Assembly: GCF_009765365.1 (NCBI RefSeq)
Contig: NZ_VTOM01000013.1
Coordinates: 62,001 to 126,000 of the forward strand
DNA length: 64,000 nt
Origin: Antarcticirhabdus aurantiaca
GTDB lineage: Bacteria > Pseudomonadota > Alphaproteobacteria > Rhizobiales > Rhizobiaceae
Direction of reading: 5' to 3'
The translations under genes were made by a program, and so were the position numbers. Of this stretch, positions 33,517 through 42,401 are shown piece after piece. The notes beneath the pieces are model-generated. The model had not been told where the DNA came from, did no database searches, and worked only from the letters and a program-made list of their open reading frames with translations. How positions within the stretch are numbered: the stretch's first letter is position 1; every line of letters starts with the position of its first letter.

Positions 33517-34899
33517 TTGACTGAACTGAACGAGAAGACACAGGCGCGCGGTCCAATCGAACACCGCAGCGTTCCGACGCGGGCAGGGGTGTTCGCGCCG
33601 GTCTTCCGCCAAAAACGCGGGCAGGGCGCCGATGTGGCCGACGCCCCGCAGCGCGCGGACGAGGACCGCCTCGCCGAGGCCGTGGGCCTCGCCGCGGCCA
33701 TCGACCTTGAGGTCGTGGCGAGCGGGATCGTATCCGGCGCCAAGCCGCGACCCTCCACGCTGATCGGCGAAGGAAAGGTCGAGGAACTGAAAGGCATCGT
33801 GGCGGCCGAGGAGATCGGCCTCGTGATCTTCGATCACCCGCTGACGCCCGTCCAGCAGCGCAACCTCGAAAAGGAACTGAACGCCAAGGTGCTCGACCGC
33901 ACCGGCCTGATCCTCGAGATCTTCGGTCGACGCGCGCGCACCAAGGAAGGTCGGCTCCAGGTCGAGCTGGCGCATCTGAACTACCAGCGCGGCCGGCTCG
34001 TGCGCTCCTGGACCCACCTCGAGCGCCAGCGGGGCGGCGCCGGCTTCCTTGGCGGGCCGGGCGAGACGCAGATCGAGTCCGATCGCCGGCAGCTGCAGGA
34101 GAAGATCAAGCGCCTGGAAAAGGAGCTGGATGCGGTGCGCCGTACCCGCACGCTCCACCGCGCCAAGCGCAAGAAGGCGCCGCATCCGGTCGTCGCGCTC
34201 GTCGGCTACACCAATGCCGGCAAGTCGACGCTTTTCAACCAGATCACCGGGGCGGGGGTGATGGCGCAGGATCTCCTGTTCGCCACCCTCGATCCGACGC
34301 TGCGCCGCATCACGCTGCCGCACGGTGCCGAGGTCATCTTCTCCGACACGGTGGGCTTCATCTCCGACCTGCCGACCCACCTCGTCGCTGCCTTCCGGGC
34401 GACGCTCGAAGAGGTCATCGAGGCCGAGCTGATCCTCCACGTGCGCGACATGGCCAATCCGGACGCCAGCGCTCAGGCGAGCGACGTGCGCCGCATCCTC
34501 AGGAGCCTCGACATCGACGTCGACGATCCCGATCACGTCGTCGAGGTCTGGAACAAGGTCGACCTCCTCGACGAGGATGCGCGCGCCCATCTGGAGACCG
34601 TACGCGAGAGCCTGATCGAGGGGCAGACCGCGCACCTCGTTTCGGCGGTGACGGGCGAGGGTATCGACGGCCTGTTGAACACTGTGGAAAACCGGGTCGC
34701 AGGTGCGCTCAGCGAGATGCACATCGACGTGCCGACGGATGGCATGCCGATCCTACCCTGGCTCTACGAGAACGCTGCCGTCCTGGAGCGAGAGGACGGC
34801 GACGACGGGCGCGTGCGATTGACCGTAGAGATGACGGCTCAGGCCCGCACCGACTTCGCGCGGATGCAGGCGCGCTATCCCGGTGTCGGCGTGAGCTGA
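33517..34899 (+). CDS. hflX: GTPase HflX, ribosome-associated
   Basis: Ribosome-splitting GTPase that rescues stalled 50S/70S particles under stress. HflX-specific N-terminal domain (STLIGEGKVEEL), Arg-rich linker helices with the GGPGETQIESDRR motif, then the G domain with G1 GYTNAGKS near residue 229, G3 DTVGF and G4 NKVD. The TTG start directly abuts the hfq stop, which suggests translational coupling. 460 aa. Convergent with mazG. Confidence 0.95.
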   Translation: MTELNEKTQARGPIEHRSVPTRAGVFAPVFRQKRGQGADVADAPQRADEDRLAEAVGLAAAIDLEVVASGIVSGAKPRPSTLIGEGKVEELKGIVAAEEIGLVIFDHPLTPVQQRNLEKELNAKVLDRTGLILEIFGRRARTKEGRLQVELAHLNYQRGRLVRSWTHLERQRGGAGFLGGPGETQIESDRRQLQEKIKRLEKELDAVRRTRTLHRAKRKKAPHPVVALVGYTNAGKSTLFNQITGAGVMAQDLLFATLDPTLRRITLPHGAEVIFSDTVGFISDLPTHLVAAFRATLEEVIEAELILHVRDMANPDASAQASDVRRILRSLDIDVDDPDHVVEVWNKVDLLDEDARAHLETVRESLIEGQTAHLVSAVTGEGIDGLLNTVENRVAGALSEMHIDVPTDGMPILPWLYENAAVLEREDGDDGRVRLTVEMTAQARTDFARMQARYPGVGVS

Positions 34900-34901
34900 C
34901 G

Positions 34902-34927
34902 CGGTCGCCGGATCAGTCCGGCGACCG
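34902..34927. terminator. Hairpin shared by convergent hflX and mazG, containing the mazG stop codon
   Basis: CGGTCGCCGGA (34902-34912), loop TCAG, TCCGGCGACCG (34917-34927): a perfect 11-bp stem in the 13-bp gap and the mazG 3' end. The loop's TCA is the mazG TGA on the minus strand. No T-run follows on either strand, so any termination would not be the standard intrinsic type. Confidence 0.5.
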
Positions 34928-35806
34928 ACTCCCGATCCCACGCCGCTTGGCCTCGACCCAGAGCGCTTCCATCTCGTCGAGACTGGCCAGCGGCGGCGTA
35001 TCGCCGCCGCTCCGGCGCGCCAGCTCGCTTTCCACGAAACCGAAGCGCGCCCGGAATTTCGTCGTGCAGGCGCGCAGGGCCTGTTCCGGATCGATCTCGT
35101 GATGGCGGGCCAGATTGACGAGGCTGAACAGGAGATCGCCCATCTCCTCGCTCATGTCGCCGGCTGATCCGGCCGCGACCGCCTCGTCGAACTCCGCGAA
35201 CTCTTCCTCGATCTTGGCGCGGATCGGCGGAGCGCTCGTCCAGTCGAAGCCGATGCGAGCCGCGCGCTGCTGCACCTTGAGCGCCTCCGTCAGAGCCGGA
35301 AAGCCCCGGGGCACCGAAGCGAGAAGGCCGCTGTCGGGAAGCGTCTCCCGGTCCCACTCGTCTCCGACCGCTTCCGCGACATCGGCGAACTCGCTTCGCT
35401 GACGCCTGGCCTCGGCCTTTTCCACCCGTTCCTCGGCCTTGATCCGCTCCCACTGGCCCTTGGCGGACCGTGCCGAGCGTGCCTCAGCGTCGCCGAAGAC
35501 GTGCGGGTGCCGCCGGACCATCTTGCGAGTGATGCCCTCGACGACGTCGGCGAAGTCGAAGTAGCCGCGCTCGGCGGCGAGCTGGGCGTGGTAGACGACC
35601 TGGAGAAGCAGGTCGCCCAATTCCTCGCGAAGGTCCTCGACGTCGCGGCGCTCGATCGCGTCGGCGACCTCGTAGGCTTCCTCGATCGTGTAGGGCGCGA
35701 TGGTCTCGAAGCTCTGCTCGATGTCCCACGGGCAGCCGTCGACCGGATCGCGCAGCGCCGCCATGATCTCGACCAGCCGTGACACGTCGCGAGAAGCTTC
35801 CATCAT
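34913..35806 (-). CDS. mazG: Nucleoside triphosphate pyrophosphohydrolase MazG
   Basis: Hydrolyses (d)NTPs to NMPs, cleaning aberrant nucleotides. Two MazG domains are present: the first with EEAYEVADAI and EELGDLLLQ, the second with EEEFAEFDEA and EEMGDLLFS, each giving the ExxE...ExxD metal site. Start codons at 35806 and 35803 are adjacent; GGAG lies 3 bp before the first and 6 bp before the second, so 35803 is equally likely. About 297 aa, slightly longer than E. coli MazG. Confidence 0.94.
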   Translation of the reverse strand: MMEASRDVSRLVEIMAALRDPVDGCPWDIEQSFETIAPYTIEEAYEVADAIERRDVEDLREELGDLLLQVVYHAQLAAERGYFDFADVVEGITRKMVRRHPHVFGDAEARSARSAKGQWERIKAEERVEKAEARRQRSEFADVAEAVGDEWDRETLPDSGLLASVPRGFPALTEALKVQQRAARIGFDWTSAPPIRAKIEEEFAEFDEAVAAGSAGDMSEEMGDLLFSLVNLARHHEIDPEQALRACTTKFRARFGFVESELARRSGGDTPPLASLDEMEALWVEAKRRGIGSRSPD

Positions 35807-36256
35807 CAACTCCGCATTCGAGCAGCCACGTCGGGCGCGCCACACCTGCCGACCGGCCTAGAGCCGTCCGGCCGAGCCTGCAAGTGAGCAGCCGCGCTGC
35901 GTGAGCCGAACCGGGTAGCGGATTTTCGACGATGCGCTTCGAGGACAAAGCGGCGCCGAAGATCGCCAAGAGGATCAGGGGAGAGGCTCAGTCCGGTACG
36001 GGTCCCCATCATTCACCCCCATATAAATGTTGCATAAGATAGATTATGGAACATTATTGATGGCGTGGCGAGTGCGTACAATCGGCACCATCGTTGGGCT
36101 GCGATGCGGCGTGCTGGTGGACGACCAATCAGGTCGGCATCTGGCGAAGCCGAACGATCCCCTGCGCACACGGCGCAGGAGCCCGGTGTCGTGACCTCAT
36201 CTCATGTCGGTCTTGCAGCCTCGTTATCGGAACATCTCCGGTGGCTCTTCCTGATA
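35807..36256. other. Intergenic region upstream of mazG with no supported gene
   Basis: This 450-bp stretch must hold the mazG promoter at its left end. A distinctly AT-rich patch lies at about 36010-36060. Open frames near 36065-36337 run through the PRC-gene terminator and have no ribosome binding site or recognisable product, so I call no gene here. Confidence 0.5.
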
Positions 36257-36290
36257 CGAAAACGGGCGGCATCCTTCCGGATGCCGCCCG
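36257..36290 (-). terminator. Rho-independent terminator of the PRC-barrel gene
   Basis: CGGGCGGCATCC and GGATGCCGCCCG form a perfect 12-bp stem with a 4-nt loop (36263-36290). Read on the minus strand it is followed by TTTTCG. It lies 25 bp after the stop of the gene at 36315. Confidence 0.9.
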
Positions 36291-36314
36291 TCCGTCCAGA
36301 CCTAGCAGAGGATG

Positions 36315-36788
36315 TCAGTCTCCATCCTCGTAGCTGAAAGCGGGTGCGTTGGTGAGCTCGTCCTTGGAGGTGTTGACCAGGGCCCGCAGCGTCCCTTTCT
36401 GGTCGGCAAGCACGATGCTGGATGGCTTCAGCAGGACGTAACGTTCGCCGATGCCGAGGAAGCCGCCGACGCTGACCACGACGCCGCTGATCGTCTTGCC
36501 GTCCTGGATCGCGAGGTCCTTGATCTCGCCGATCCGCTCGTTCTCGTTGTTGTAGACGTGAAGGTCGTCGAGCCGCGACGCCATGATGTCGGCCTCGGAA
36601 ATCGTCACGAACTGCAGGTCAACGTTGGCCGTCGTGCCCATCATCATGCCGCCGGTGTCGGATCCGGCAGCCGGTGCGGTCGTCGCCGGGGCCGCTGCGT
36701 CGGCAGGAGCGGCAGGCGTCGCGGTCTGCGCCATGGCGGAGGTCGAAAGGAAGAGTGCGGCTGCTGCCGTCAAGATCGTGTTCTTCAT
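36315..36788 (-). CDS. Secreted PRC-barrel domain protein
   Basis: Exported protein of unknown role. Signal peptide MKNTILTAAAALFLSTSAMAQ at residues 1-21, then an Ala/Pro/Thr-rich linker to about residue 45, then a PRC-barrel-like beta domain (about 65-130) with the pattern NENERIGEIKDLAI and GGFLGIGERYVLL. The ATG at 36788 is preferred over 36803 because it starts the signal peptide and has GGAG upstream. Monocistronic: a strong terminator follows and an ECF-like promoter precedes it. PRC-barrel genes in this order are often stress-induced. Confidence 0.82.
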   Translation of the reverse strand: MKNTILTAAAALFLSTSAMAQTATPAAPADAAAPATTAPAAGSDTGGMMMGTTANVDLQFVTISEADIMASRLDDLHVYNNENERIGEIKDLAIQDGKTISGVVVSVGGFLGIGERYVLLKPSSIVLADQKGTLRALVNTSKDELTNAPAFSYEDGD

Positions 36789-36839
36789 CGGTGATGGCTC
36801 CATCCGGCCGGGGACAACGTGACCCGACTTCCTGCCCTC

Positions 36840-36864
36840 AACATTCGCGCGACAATTCGGTTCG
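36840..36864 (-). promoter_or_regulatory. Possible ECF (EcfG-type) promoter of the PRC-barrel gene
   Basis: On the minus strand: CGAAC-N16-TGTT, two bases off the general-stress consensus GGAAC-N16/17-CGTT, about 50 bp before the start codon. The spacing is right, but both mismatches hit conserved bases, so the call is weak. Confidence 0.25.
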
Positions 36865-37371
36865 AGGAACTTAAGCGTGTCCCTAAGTAGTTCGTAGCTA
36901 TATGTTGGCGCGAGTGTTCGTGGTGGACGGCACTATTTCCAACGTATGTTTCGAAATTTTGCGAAGGCGTGGCGGTTTCGCAATGAAGACCGCTTCAGAC
37001 GCAGCAATGATTGTGATCTTTCAGTCGTATGACGGAGCTGTAGCGAAGATGCAGCAGGCGTCTATTCCGATTGTCGGCGCTGCCGGTCGAATTCCGCACG
37101 TCTTTGTGTCCATCCGGACCATGCAGAGCAGAAGTTCTGCTTCTCAGCATGCGAACGCCCGTGCGCTTGTCTTCGGCAAACTGCCTATCAAGGGATCGAA
37201 ATCACCCTGGTTCTGACGCCTTCAACGCGGTGCAGCGATCACCAAAACCGCTTAGCCTGCAACTCGCCGTTGGGCAGGATGCAGGCCGGCGGATCACCCC
37301 TGCCGCTCATCATAGGCGGGGCAAGTTGGGTATGGAGATTTATCTGCCGGGCTGTCGATGCGACGCGCCGG
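36865..37371. other. Intergenic region with stem-loops, no supported gene
   Basis: About 500 bp of lower-GC sequence between the PRC-gene promoter and the end of the PhnP-like gene. A plus-strand open frame of 104 codons (36902-37216) has no ribosome binding site, no recognisable domain and atypical composition. Two inverted repeats lie near the right end: GCCTGCA-N18-TGCAGGC (37255-37286), and CCCC(T)GCC with GGCGGGG (about 37297-37321). The latter lies about 50 bp after the minus-strand stop at 37372 and may end that operon. Confidence 0.4.
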
Positions 37372-38181
37372 TCAGTCGAGGTCGAACTCGATCGTCAGGC
37401 CGTCGAAGGCCGGCCGGATGTGGTCCGGCAGCAGGCGTGAGACAGTCTCGTAGTCGAGCGGCGTGTGCATGTGGGTCAGCGTGGCCTCGGGCACGCCGAG
37501 ACGGGCGATCCAGTCGACCGCCTGGTCGAGCGACAGGTGTGACGGATGCGGCCGGTATTGGAGCGCGTCGACGACGATGTGACGCGCGCCGCGGATCGCT
37601 TGCTGAGCGCCCGGAGGAAAATCGCTGACGTCGCTGCAATAGGCCAGCGCGCCGATGCGGAAGCCGAGCGAGACGATGCTGCCGTGCTGCTGCTCGAACG
37701 GCAGGATGTCGATCCGGCCGCCGTCCCCGTCGATGCTGAACGTCTCGCCGGCGACGATGCGGCGCCGCTCGACGATCGGCGGATAGTCGCTGCCGGGCGG
37801 CGTCTGGAAGCAGTAGCGGAAGCCTTCGAGGACGCGCTCGTAGGTGTCGTCATTGCAGTAGACGGGCACGAGGCCACGCTTGATCAGCGCGAAGCCGCGC
37901 AGGTCGTCGAGCCCGTGGATGTGGTCGGCGTGCTGATGCGTCAGGACGACGGCATCGAGCATGGGCACGTCGGCGGACAGCATCTGCTCGCGGAAGTCCG
38001 GCCCGCAGTCGATGTTCACCCGCGTCGTTCCGCGCGGCCCGATCCGCTCCACCAGGGCCGAACTGCGGCGACGCCGGTTCTTCGGGTTCGTCGGATCGCA
38101 GGCGCCCCAGTCTCCGCCGATGCGCGGCACGCCGGGCGACGACGCGCAGCCGAGGATCGTGAGGCGCAGCCGGTCGCTCAA
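37372..38181 (-). CDS. Metallo-beta-lactamase-fold hydrolase, PhnP-like phosphodiesterase
   Basis: Probable zinc phosphodiesterase; PhnP relatives cleave cyclic ribose phosphates. The metal motif is H82-x-H84-x-D86-H87 (THQHADHIHG), preceded by NIDCGPDFR, with later conserved residues YCSDVSD and THMHTPLDY. 269 aa, no signal peptide. The TTG start overlaps the tatD stop (TTGA), so it is coupled to tatD. No phn genes are nearby, so a C-P lyase role is unlikely and the substrate is open. Confidence 0.85.
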   Translation of the reverse strand: MSDRLRLTILGCASSPGVPRIGGDWGACDPTNPKNRRRRSSALVERIGPRGTTRVNIDCGPDFREQMLSADVPMLDAVVLTHQHADHIHGLDDLRGFALIKRGLVPVYCNDDTYERVLEGFRYCFQTPPGSDYPPIVERRRIVAGETFSIDGDGGRIDILPFEQQHGSIVSLGFRIGALAYCSDVSDFPPGAQQAIRGARHIVVDALQYRPHPSHLSLDQAVDWIARLGVPEATLTHMHTPLDYETVSRLLPDHIRPAFDGLTIEFDLD

Positions 38182-38987
38182 CGAGCCGCGTCCGACTGAC
38201 GAGGATCGACGGCCTTGGAAAACAGCCGGAAGAAGTTCTCGCTCGTCCGCACCGCGATCGTGTCGAGGTCGACGCCCTTGATCCTGGCGAGCACCTCGGC
38301 GGTGTGGAGGACGTAAGCCGGCTCATTGCGCTTGCCGCGGAAGGGCGGCGGCGCAAGGTAGGGCGCATCCGTCTCGATCAGCAGGCGGTCCAACGGCACG
38401 TCTTCGGCGATGGCCCGGATCTCGTCGGAGTTCTTGAACGTGAGGATGCCGGAAAAGGAGATGTAACCACCGAGCGCGAGGCCGCGGCGCGCGAGCTCCG
38501 CCCCGGACGAGAAGCAGTGGAGAACGAAGGGGAAGGCCCCCTTCCCCGATTCGTCTTCCAGAATCGCGATCATGTCGTCGTCGGCGTCGCGCGCGTGGAT
38601 GACGAGCGGCAGCTGCGTTTCGCGGGCGGCTTCGATGTGGGTGCGGAAGACGCCGGCCTGCACGTCGCGCGGCGCCTTGTCGTAGTGGTAGTCGAGACCG
38701 GCTTCACCGATGCCGACGATCTTCGGATGCCGGCTCAGCTCCACCAGTCGGTCGGCCGAGACATCCGGTTCCGCTGCGGCGTTGTGGGGGTGCGTGCCGA
38801 CCGTCGCGGCGATGCGCTGGTCGGTCTCCGCGATTTCGAGGAGACGCTCGATGCGGCTGACGAAGGTCGAGATCGTCACCATGAACCCGATGCCGTTCGC
38901 TCCCGCGCGCTCGATCAGCGCATCGCGCTCACCGTCGAAATCCGGAAAGTCGAGATGGCAGTGGCTGTCCACCAGAAAGGGCCGCAT
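38178..38987 (-). CDS. tatD: TatD-family metal-dependent hydrolase (DNase)
   Basis: Cytoplasmic 3'-5' nuclease family involved in DNA fragmentation and quality control. The amidohydrolase-type TIM barrel has H9 and H11 (DSHCHLDF), the Glu of GEAGLDYHYD, the His of VIHARD and LHCFSS, and the Asp of ETDAPYLAPPP. The 269-aa length is standard. It lies 36 bp after metG and overlaps the PhnP-like gene by 4 bp. Confidence 0.94.
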   Translation of the reverse strand: MRPFLVDSHCHLDFPDFDGERDALIERAGANGIGFMVTISTFVSRIERLLEIAETDQRIAATVGTHPHNAAAEPDVSADRLVELSRHPKIVGIGEAGLDYHYDKAPRDVQAGVFRTHIEAARETQLPLVIHARDADDDMIAILEDESGKGAFPFVLHCFSSGAELARRGLALGGYISFSGILTFKNSDEIRAIAEDVPLDRLLIETDAPYLAPPPFRGKRNEPAYVLHTAEVLARIKGVDLDTIAVRTSENFFRLFSKAVDPRQSDAAR

Positions 38988-39023
38988 GCCGTGTTCCTTC
39001 GCTCGATCCGCTCGGCGCCCCGA

Positions 39024-40562
39024 TCAGCTCTCGGGCTCGACATAGCGCGGAAACACGGCCTTCGGCGCGGGCAGCGCCGTTCCCGGCTGCAGCATCGCGC
39101 CGCCACTCAGAGCCGCGAAGCTCCGCCCGTCCTCCGGCACGCCGAGGAGGTCGAGCAGGGCCGCAGCGCTCTCCGGCATGAAGGGCTGGAGGAGGATCGA
39201 GACGCGCCGGATCGTTTCGGCGGTCACGAAGAGCACCGTCTCCATCCGTGCCGGGTCGGTCTTGCGCAGCGCCCAGGGCTCCTGGCCGGCGAAGTAGCGG
39301 TTCGCTTCGGAGACCACCGCGATCACCCGCGCCAGCACGGCGTGGAGCTCCTGCCGCTGCATCGCCGAGCGCGCTTCGGCGAGGACCGCGCCCGCGGCAT
39401 CGAGCATCGCCGTATCCGCCGGCGTGAACGCGCCCGGCGTCGGCACGACGCCGCCGACGTTCTTCGCGATCATCGACAGCGATCGCTGGGCGAGATTGCC
39501 GAGATCGTTGGCGAGCTCCCCGTTGATGCGCGCGACGATCGCCTCGTGGCTGTAGTTGCCGTCCTGGCCGAACGGCACCTCGCGAAGGAGGAAGTAGCGC
39601 ACGGCATCGAGCCCGTAAGCCGCAACCAGCGCGAAGGGGTCGATGACGTTGCCGACCGACTTCGACATCTTCTCCCCTCGATTGAACAGGAAGCCGTGGG
39701 CGAAGACGCGGTCTGGAAGCGGCAGACCCGCCGACATCAGGAAGGCCGGCCAGTAGACGGTGTGGAAGCGAACGATGTCCTTGCCGATGACGTGGAGGTT
39801 GGCCGGCCAGAAGTCGGAGCGCGGTCCGCCGTCGGGATAGCCGGTCGCCGTCAGGTAGTTCGTCAGGGCGTCCACCCAGACGTACATCACGTGACGCTCG
39901 TCGCCCGGCACCGGAATGCCCCAGTCGAAGGTGGTGCGCGAGACCGACAGATCGCGCAGGCCGGAGCGCACGAAGGACACCACCTCGTTGCGCCGCTCGG
40001 CCGGCCCGATGAAGTCCGGGTGCGCCTCGTAATGCGCCAGCAGCCGCTCGCCGAAGGCGGAGAGGCGGAAGAAGTAGCTTTCCTCCTCCACCCATTCGAC
40101 TGGCGTGCCCTGAGGCCCGTAGCGCACGCCGTCGGCGCGCAGCTCGGTTTCGTTCTCGCCGTAATAGGCTTCGTCGCGGACCGAGTACCAGCCGGTATAG
40201 GCATCCTTGTAGATGTCTCCGGCCGCGACCATCCGGTTCCAGATGTCCTGGCTGGCGCGGCGATGCCGCTCCTCCGTCGTACGGATGAAGTCGTCGTTGG
40301 ATGCGTTGAGCGCCCGGGCCATCGCCTGGAACTCGGCGGCGTTGCGGTCGGCCAGGGCTCGCGGCTCGATCCCTTCCGCGCGCGCCGTCTGCATCATCTT
40401 GATGCCGTGCTCGTCGGTTCCGGTCAGGAAGAACACATCGAAGCCATCGAGCCGCTTGAAGCGGGCGATCGCGTCGGTCGCGATCAGCTCGTAGGCATGG
40501 CCGATGTGGGGCCGCCCGTTCGGGTAGGAGATCGCGGTGGTGACGTAGAAGCGCTCAGCCAT
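39024..40562 (-). CDS. metG: Methionyl-tRNA synthetase
   Basis: Class I synthetase charging tRNA-Met. HIGH motif at residues 19-22 (RPHIGHAYE) and KMSKS near residue 299 ([10 protein letters not shown]). The 512-aa enzyme lacks the C-terminal tRNA-binding extension of E. coli MetG, as usual in this order. The ATG at 40562 ([12 protein letters not shown]) is used; an in-frame ATG at 40616 would add a non-conserved leader. It is part of the minus-strand tmk-holB-metG-tatD row. Confidence 0.97.
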   Translation of the reverse strand: MAERFYVTTAISYPNGRPHIGHAYELIATDAIARFKRLDGFDVFFLTGTDEHGIKMMQTARAEGIEPRALADRNAAEFQAMARALNASNDDFIRTTEERHRRASQDIWNRMVAAGDIYKDAYTGWYSVRDEAYYGENETELRADGVRYGPQGTPVEWVEEESYFFRLSAFGERLLAHYEAHPDFIGPAERRNEVVSFVRSGLRDLSVSRTTFDWGIPVPGDERHVMYVWVDALTNYLTATGYPDGGPRSDFWPANLHVIGKDIVRFHTVYWPAFLMSAGLPLPDRVFAHGFLFNRGEKMSKSVGNVIDPFALVAAYGLDAVRYFLLREVPFGQDGNYSHEAIVARINGELANDLGNLAQRSLSMIAKNVGGVVPTPGAFTPADTAMLDAAGAVLAEARSAMQRQELHAVLARVIAVVSEANRYFAGQEPWALRKTDPARMETVLFVTAETIRRVSILLQPFMPESAAALLDLLGVPEDGRSFAALSGGAMLQPGTALPAPKAVFPRYVEPES

Positions 40563-40650
40563 AGGGCCTTCATGTCGCAGGACGAGTCGGAAGTTCAAGC
40601 CCCGGCCATACTGCATGCCCGCCCGCGCCTCAATCGCCGGCGCGCAGACG

Positions 40651-41679
40651 TCAGGCGAAGAACCGGCCGAAGAGCGTCATCAGCATCTGCTTCTTGTCGA
40701 GATTATAGGCGGCGCCGCGCCGCAGCCGGGCATTCTCGTCCTGCCAGAGACGGGCGTAGCGAGCCGCCTCGGCAGCATCGCCCGCCGCCAGCCGGGCGCG
40801 CGATCGCTCCGCAGCTTGGTCCAGAAGATCGTTGACGAGGAGATCGTACCCGACCTCCCTGCCCTTCTGAACCAGCGCGTCGGCGATCGTCTGGATGGCG
40901 AGCCAGTCCGGTTGGGACGCGGCGAGGATCCGCTCGACGCCGGCGCGGATCTCGTCGCCGCCGTTGAGGAGCTGCGACAAGGCGCGCCGTACGCTGCCGG
41001 CCGCGGCGGCGACCGCGTGGCGAACCGCCTCCGGGGAGCCGCCGTGCGGCAGGCCGGAAAGGATGTCGGCCACTTCCCGATCCTCCAGCGGGTCGAAGCG
41101 CAGGGCCCGGCAACGCGAACGGATGGTCGGCAGCACGGCGGCCGGGCGGTGCGCGACGATGAGGAAGAGCGATCGCTCCGGCGGCTCTTCGAGGATTTTC
41201 AGGAGCGCGTTGGCCGCGCTGGCGTTAAGATCGTCGGCCGGATCGACGATCGCGATGCGCCAGGCGTCCTCGTCCGCCGTGCGGTGGAAGAAGCGGTTGA
41301 GCTTGCGCACCTCGGACACGGTGAGATCGCTGCGGAAGGCGCCGGTCTTCTCGTTCTTCGGCCGCTGAAGGTGGATGAGGCCGGGATAGCTGTCCTGCGC
41401 GATCTGGCGCACGATCGGGTCGTCCGGGCTCGGCGGCTCGGGCCGCTCGAGGCCGACGAGCAGGCGGCGCGCGAAGGCGAAGGCCGCCGTCGCCTTGCCG
41501 ATCCCGCGCGGACCTTCCAGGATCCAGCCGTGATGGAAGCGCGCCGAGCGCGCGGCCTCGTCGAGGATCGCCAGGGGCTCGCGATGCCCGACGATGCTCA
41601 GCCGGGCTGCCGGCGGCGCGATGCCGTCGAAATCGTCGTGGCCTTCCTCGTGTGCGAGGACGTCGGTTTCCAGGCTCAT
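40651..41679 (-). CDS. holB: DNA polymerase III delta' subunit
   Basis: Clamp-loader subunit. The N-terminal AAA+ domain has a Walker A-like GPRGIGKAT near residue 58 after a short insert, the [24 protein letters not shown] segment typical of delta', and [18 protein letters not shown] (sensor 1/SRC). The 342-aa length is normal. The start overlaps the tmk stop by 4 bp, the widespread tmk-holB coupling. Confidence 0.94.
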   Translation of the reverse strand: MSLETDVLAHEEGHDDFDGIAPPAARLSIVGHREPLAILDEAARSARFHHGWILEGPRGIGKATAAFAFARRLLVGLERPEPPSPDDPIVRQIAQDSYPGLIHLQRPKNEKTGAFRSDLTVSEVRKLNRFFHRTADEDAWRIAIVDPADDLNASAANALLKILEEPPERSLFLIVAHRPAAVLPTIRSRCRALRFDPLEDREVADILSGLPHGGSPEAVRHAVAAAAGSVRRALSQLLNGGDEIRAGVERILAASQPDWLAIQTIADALVQKGREVGYDLLVNDLLDQAAERSRARLAAGDAAEAARYARLWQDENARLRRGAAYNLDKKQMLMTLFGRFFA

Positions 41680-42401
41680 CGAGGCTCGACGAGCGGCGCC
41701 GTGTCGGCCGCGAACGCATCGCCCACGCGGTCCATGCGAGCGGCGTCCAACCGGTCCTCGACAAGCGCGGCGATCTCCGCTGCCACGGCGTCCGCGGGCT
41801 GACGCGCGTCGACGACGACGCAGCGTTCGGGTTCGGCCTGAGCGATTTCCAGGAAGGCTCGGCGCCGGGCCTCGTGTCGCGAGACCGCTTCCTTCTCGAA
41901 TCGGTCCGCCGCGCGCCTGCCGCGCCGCTTGGCGGCACGCGCGAGCCCTTCCACGGCGGGAATGTCGAGGATGATGGTGAGATCGGGATAAAGGCCGCCG
42001 AGCGTCGCGCGCTCGAGGTTGCCCAGGAACGTTTGATCGGCCTTCGGGTCCTGGCCCTGGTAGACGCGCGTTGAATCGTGGAAGCGGTCGGACAGGACGA
42101 TCTCGCCTCGCGCCAGGGCGGGTGCGATCACGGAGGCGATGTGGTCGGCGCGCGCGGCCGAGAGCAACACGGCTTCGGCTTCCGGCCCGAGCGCCTCGGC
42201 GGCGCCGGACAGGAGCACGTGACGCACGGCCTCGGCGCCGATCGAGCCGCCCGGCTCGCGCGTCGCCACCACGACGTGCCCCTGCGCTCGCAGCCTGTCC
42301 CGCAGCCCCTCGACTTGCGTGGACTTGCCGCTGCCCTCGCCGCCCTCGAAGGTGATGAACAGTCCGCGTCGCGGCGGTCCCTGATCCGAGTGCCGCGTCA
42401 C
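41676..42401 (-). CDS. tmk: Thymidylate kinase
   Basis: Phosphorylates dTMP to dTDP. P-loop FEGGEGSGKSTQ near residue 18, the REPGGS dTMP-binding string, and the DRFHDST motif. 241 aa, with a somewhat long basic LID region (RAAKRRGRRAADR). The GTG start at 42401 forms a GTGA overlap with the stop of the upstream carboxypeptidase gene, so translation is coupled on both sides. Confidence 0.96.
   Translation of the reverse strand: MTRHSDQGPPRRGLFITFEGGEGSGKSTQVEGLRDRLRAQGHVVVATREPGGSIGAEAVRHVLLSGAAEALGPEAEAVLLSAARADHIASVIAPALARGEIVLSDRFHDSTRVYQGQDPKADQTFLGNLERATLGGLYPDLTIILDIPAVEGLARAAKRRGRRAADRFEKEAVSRHEARRRAFLEIAQAEPERCVVVDARQPADAVAAEIAALVEDRLDAARMDRVGDAFAADTAPLVEPR

Noticed and set aside
36065-36337. 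Overlapping short plus-strand frames near the PRC gene terminator
   Set aside because: They read through a 12-bp terminator hairpin and into the PRC coding region; no translation signal.
36902-37216. 104-codon plus-strand frame in the gap beside the PRC-barrel gene
   Set aside because: No ribosome binding site, no domain or signal peptide, and a base composition unlike the neighbouring genes.
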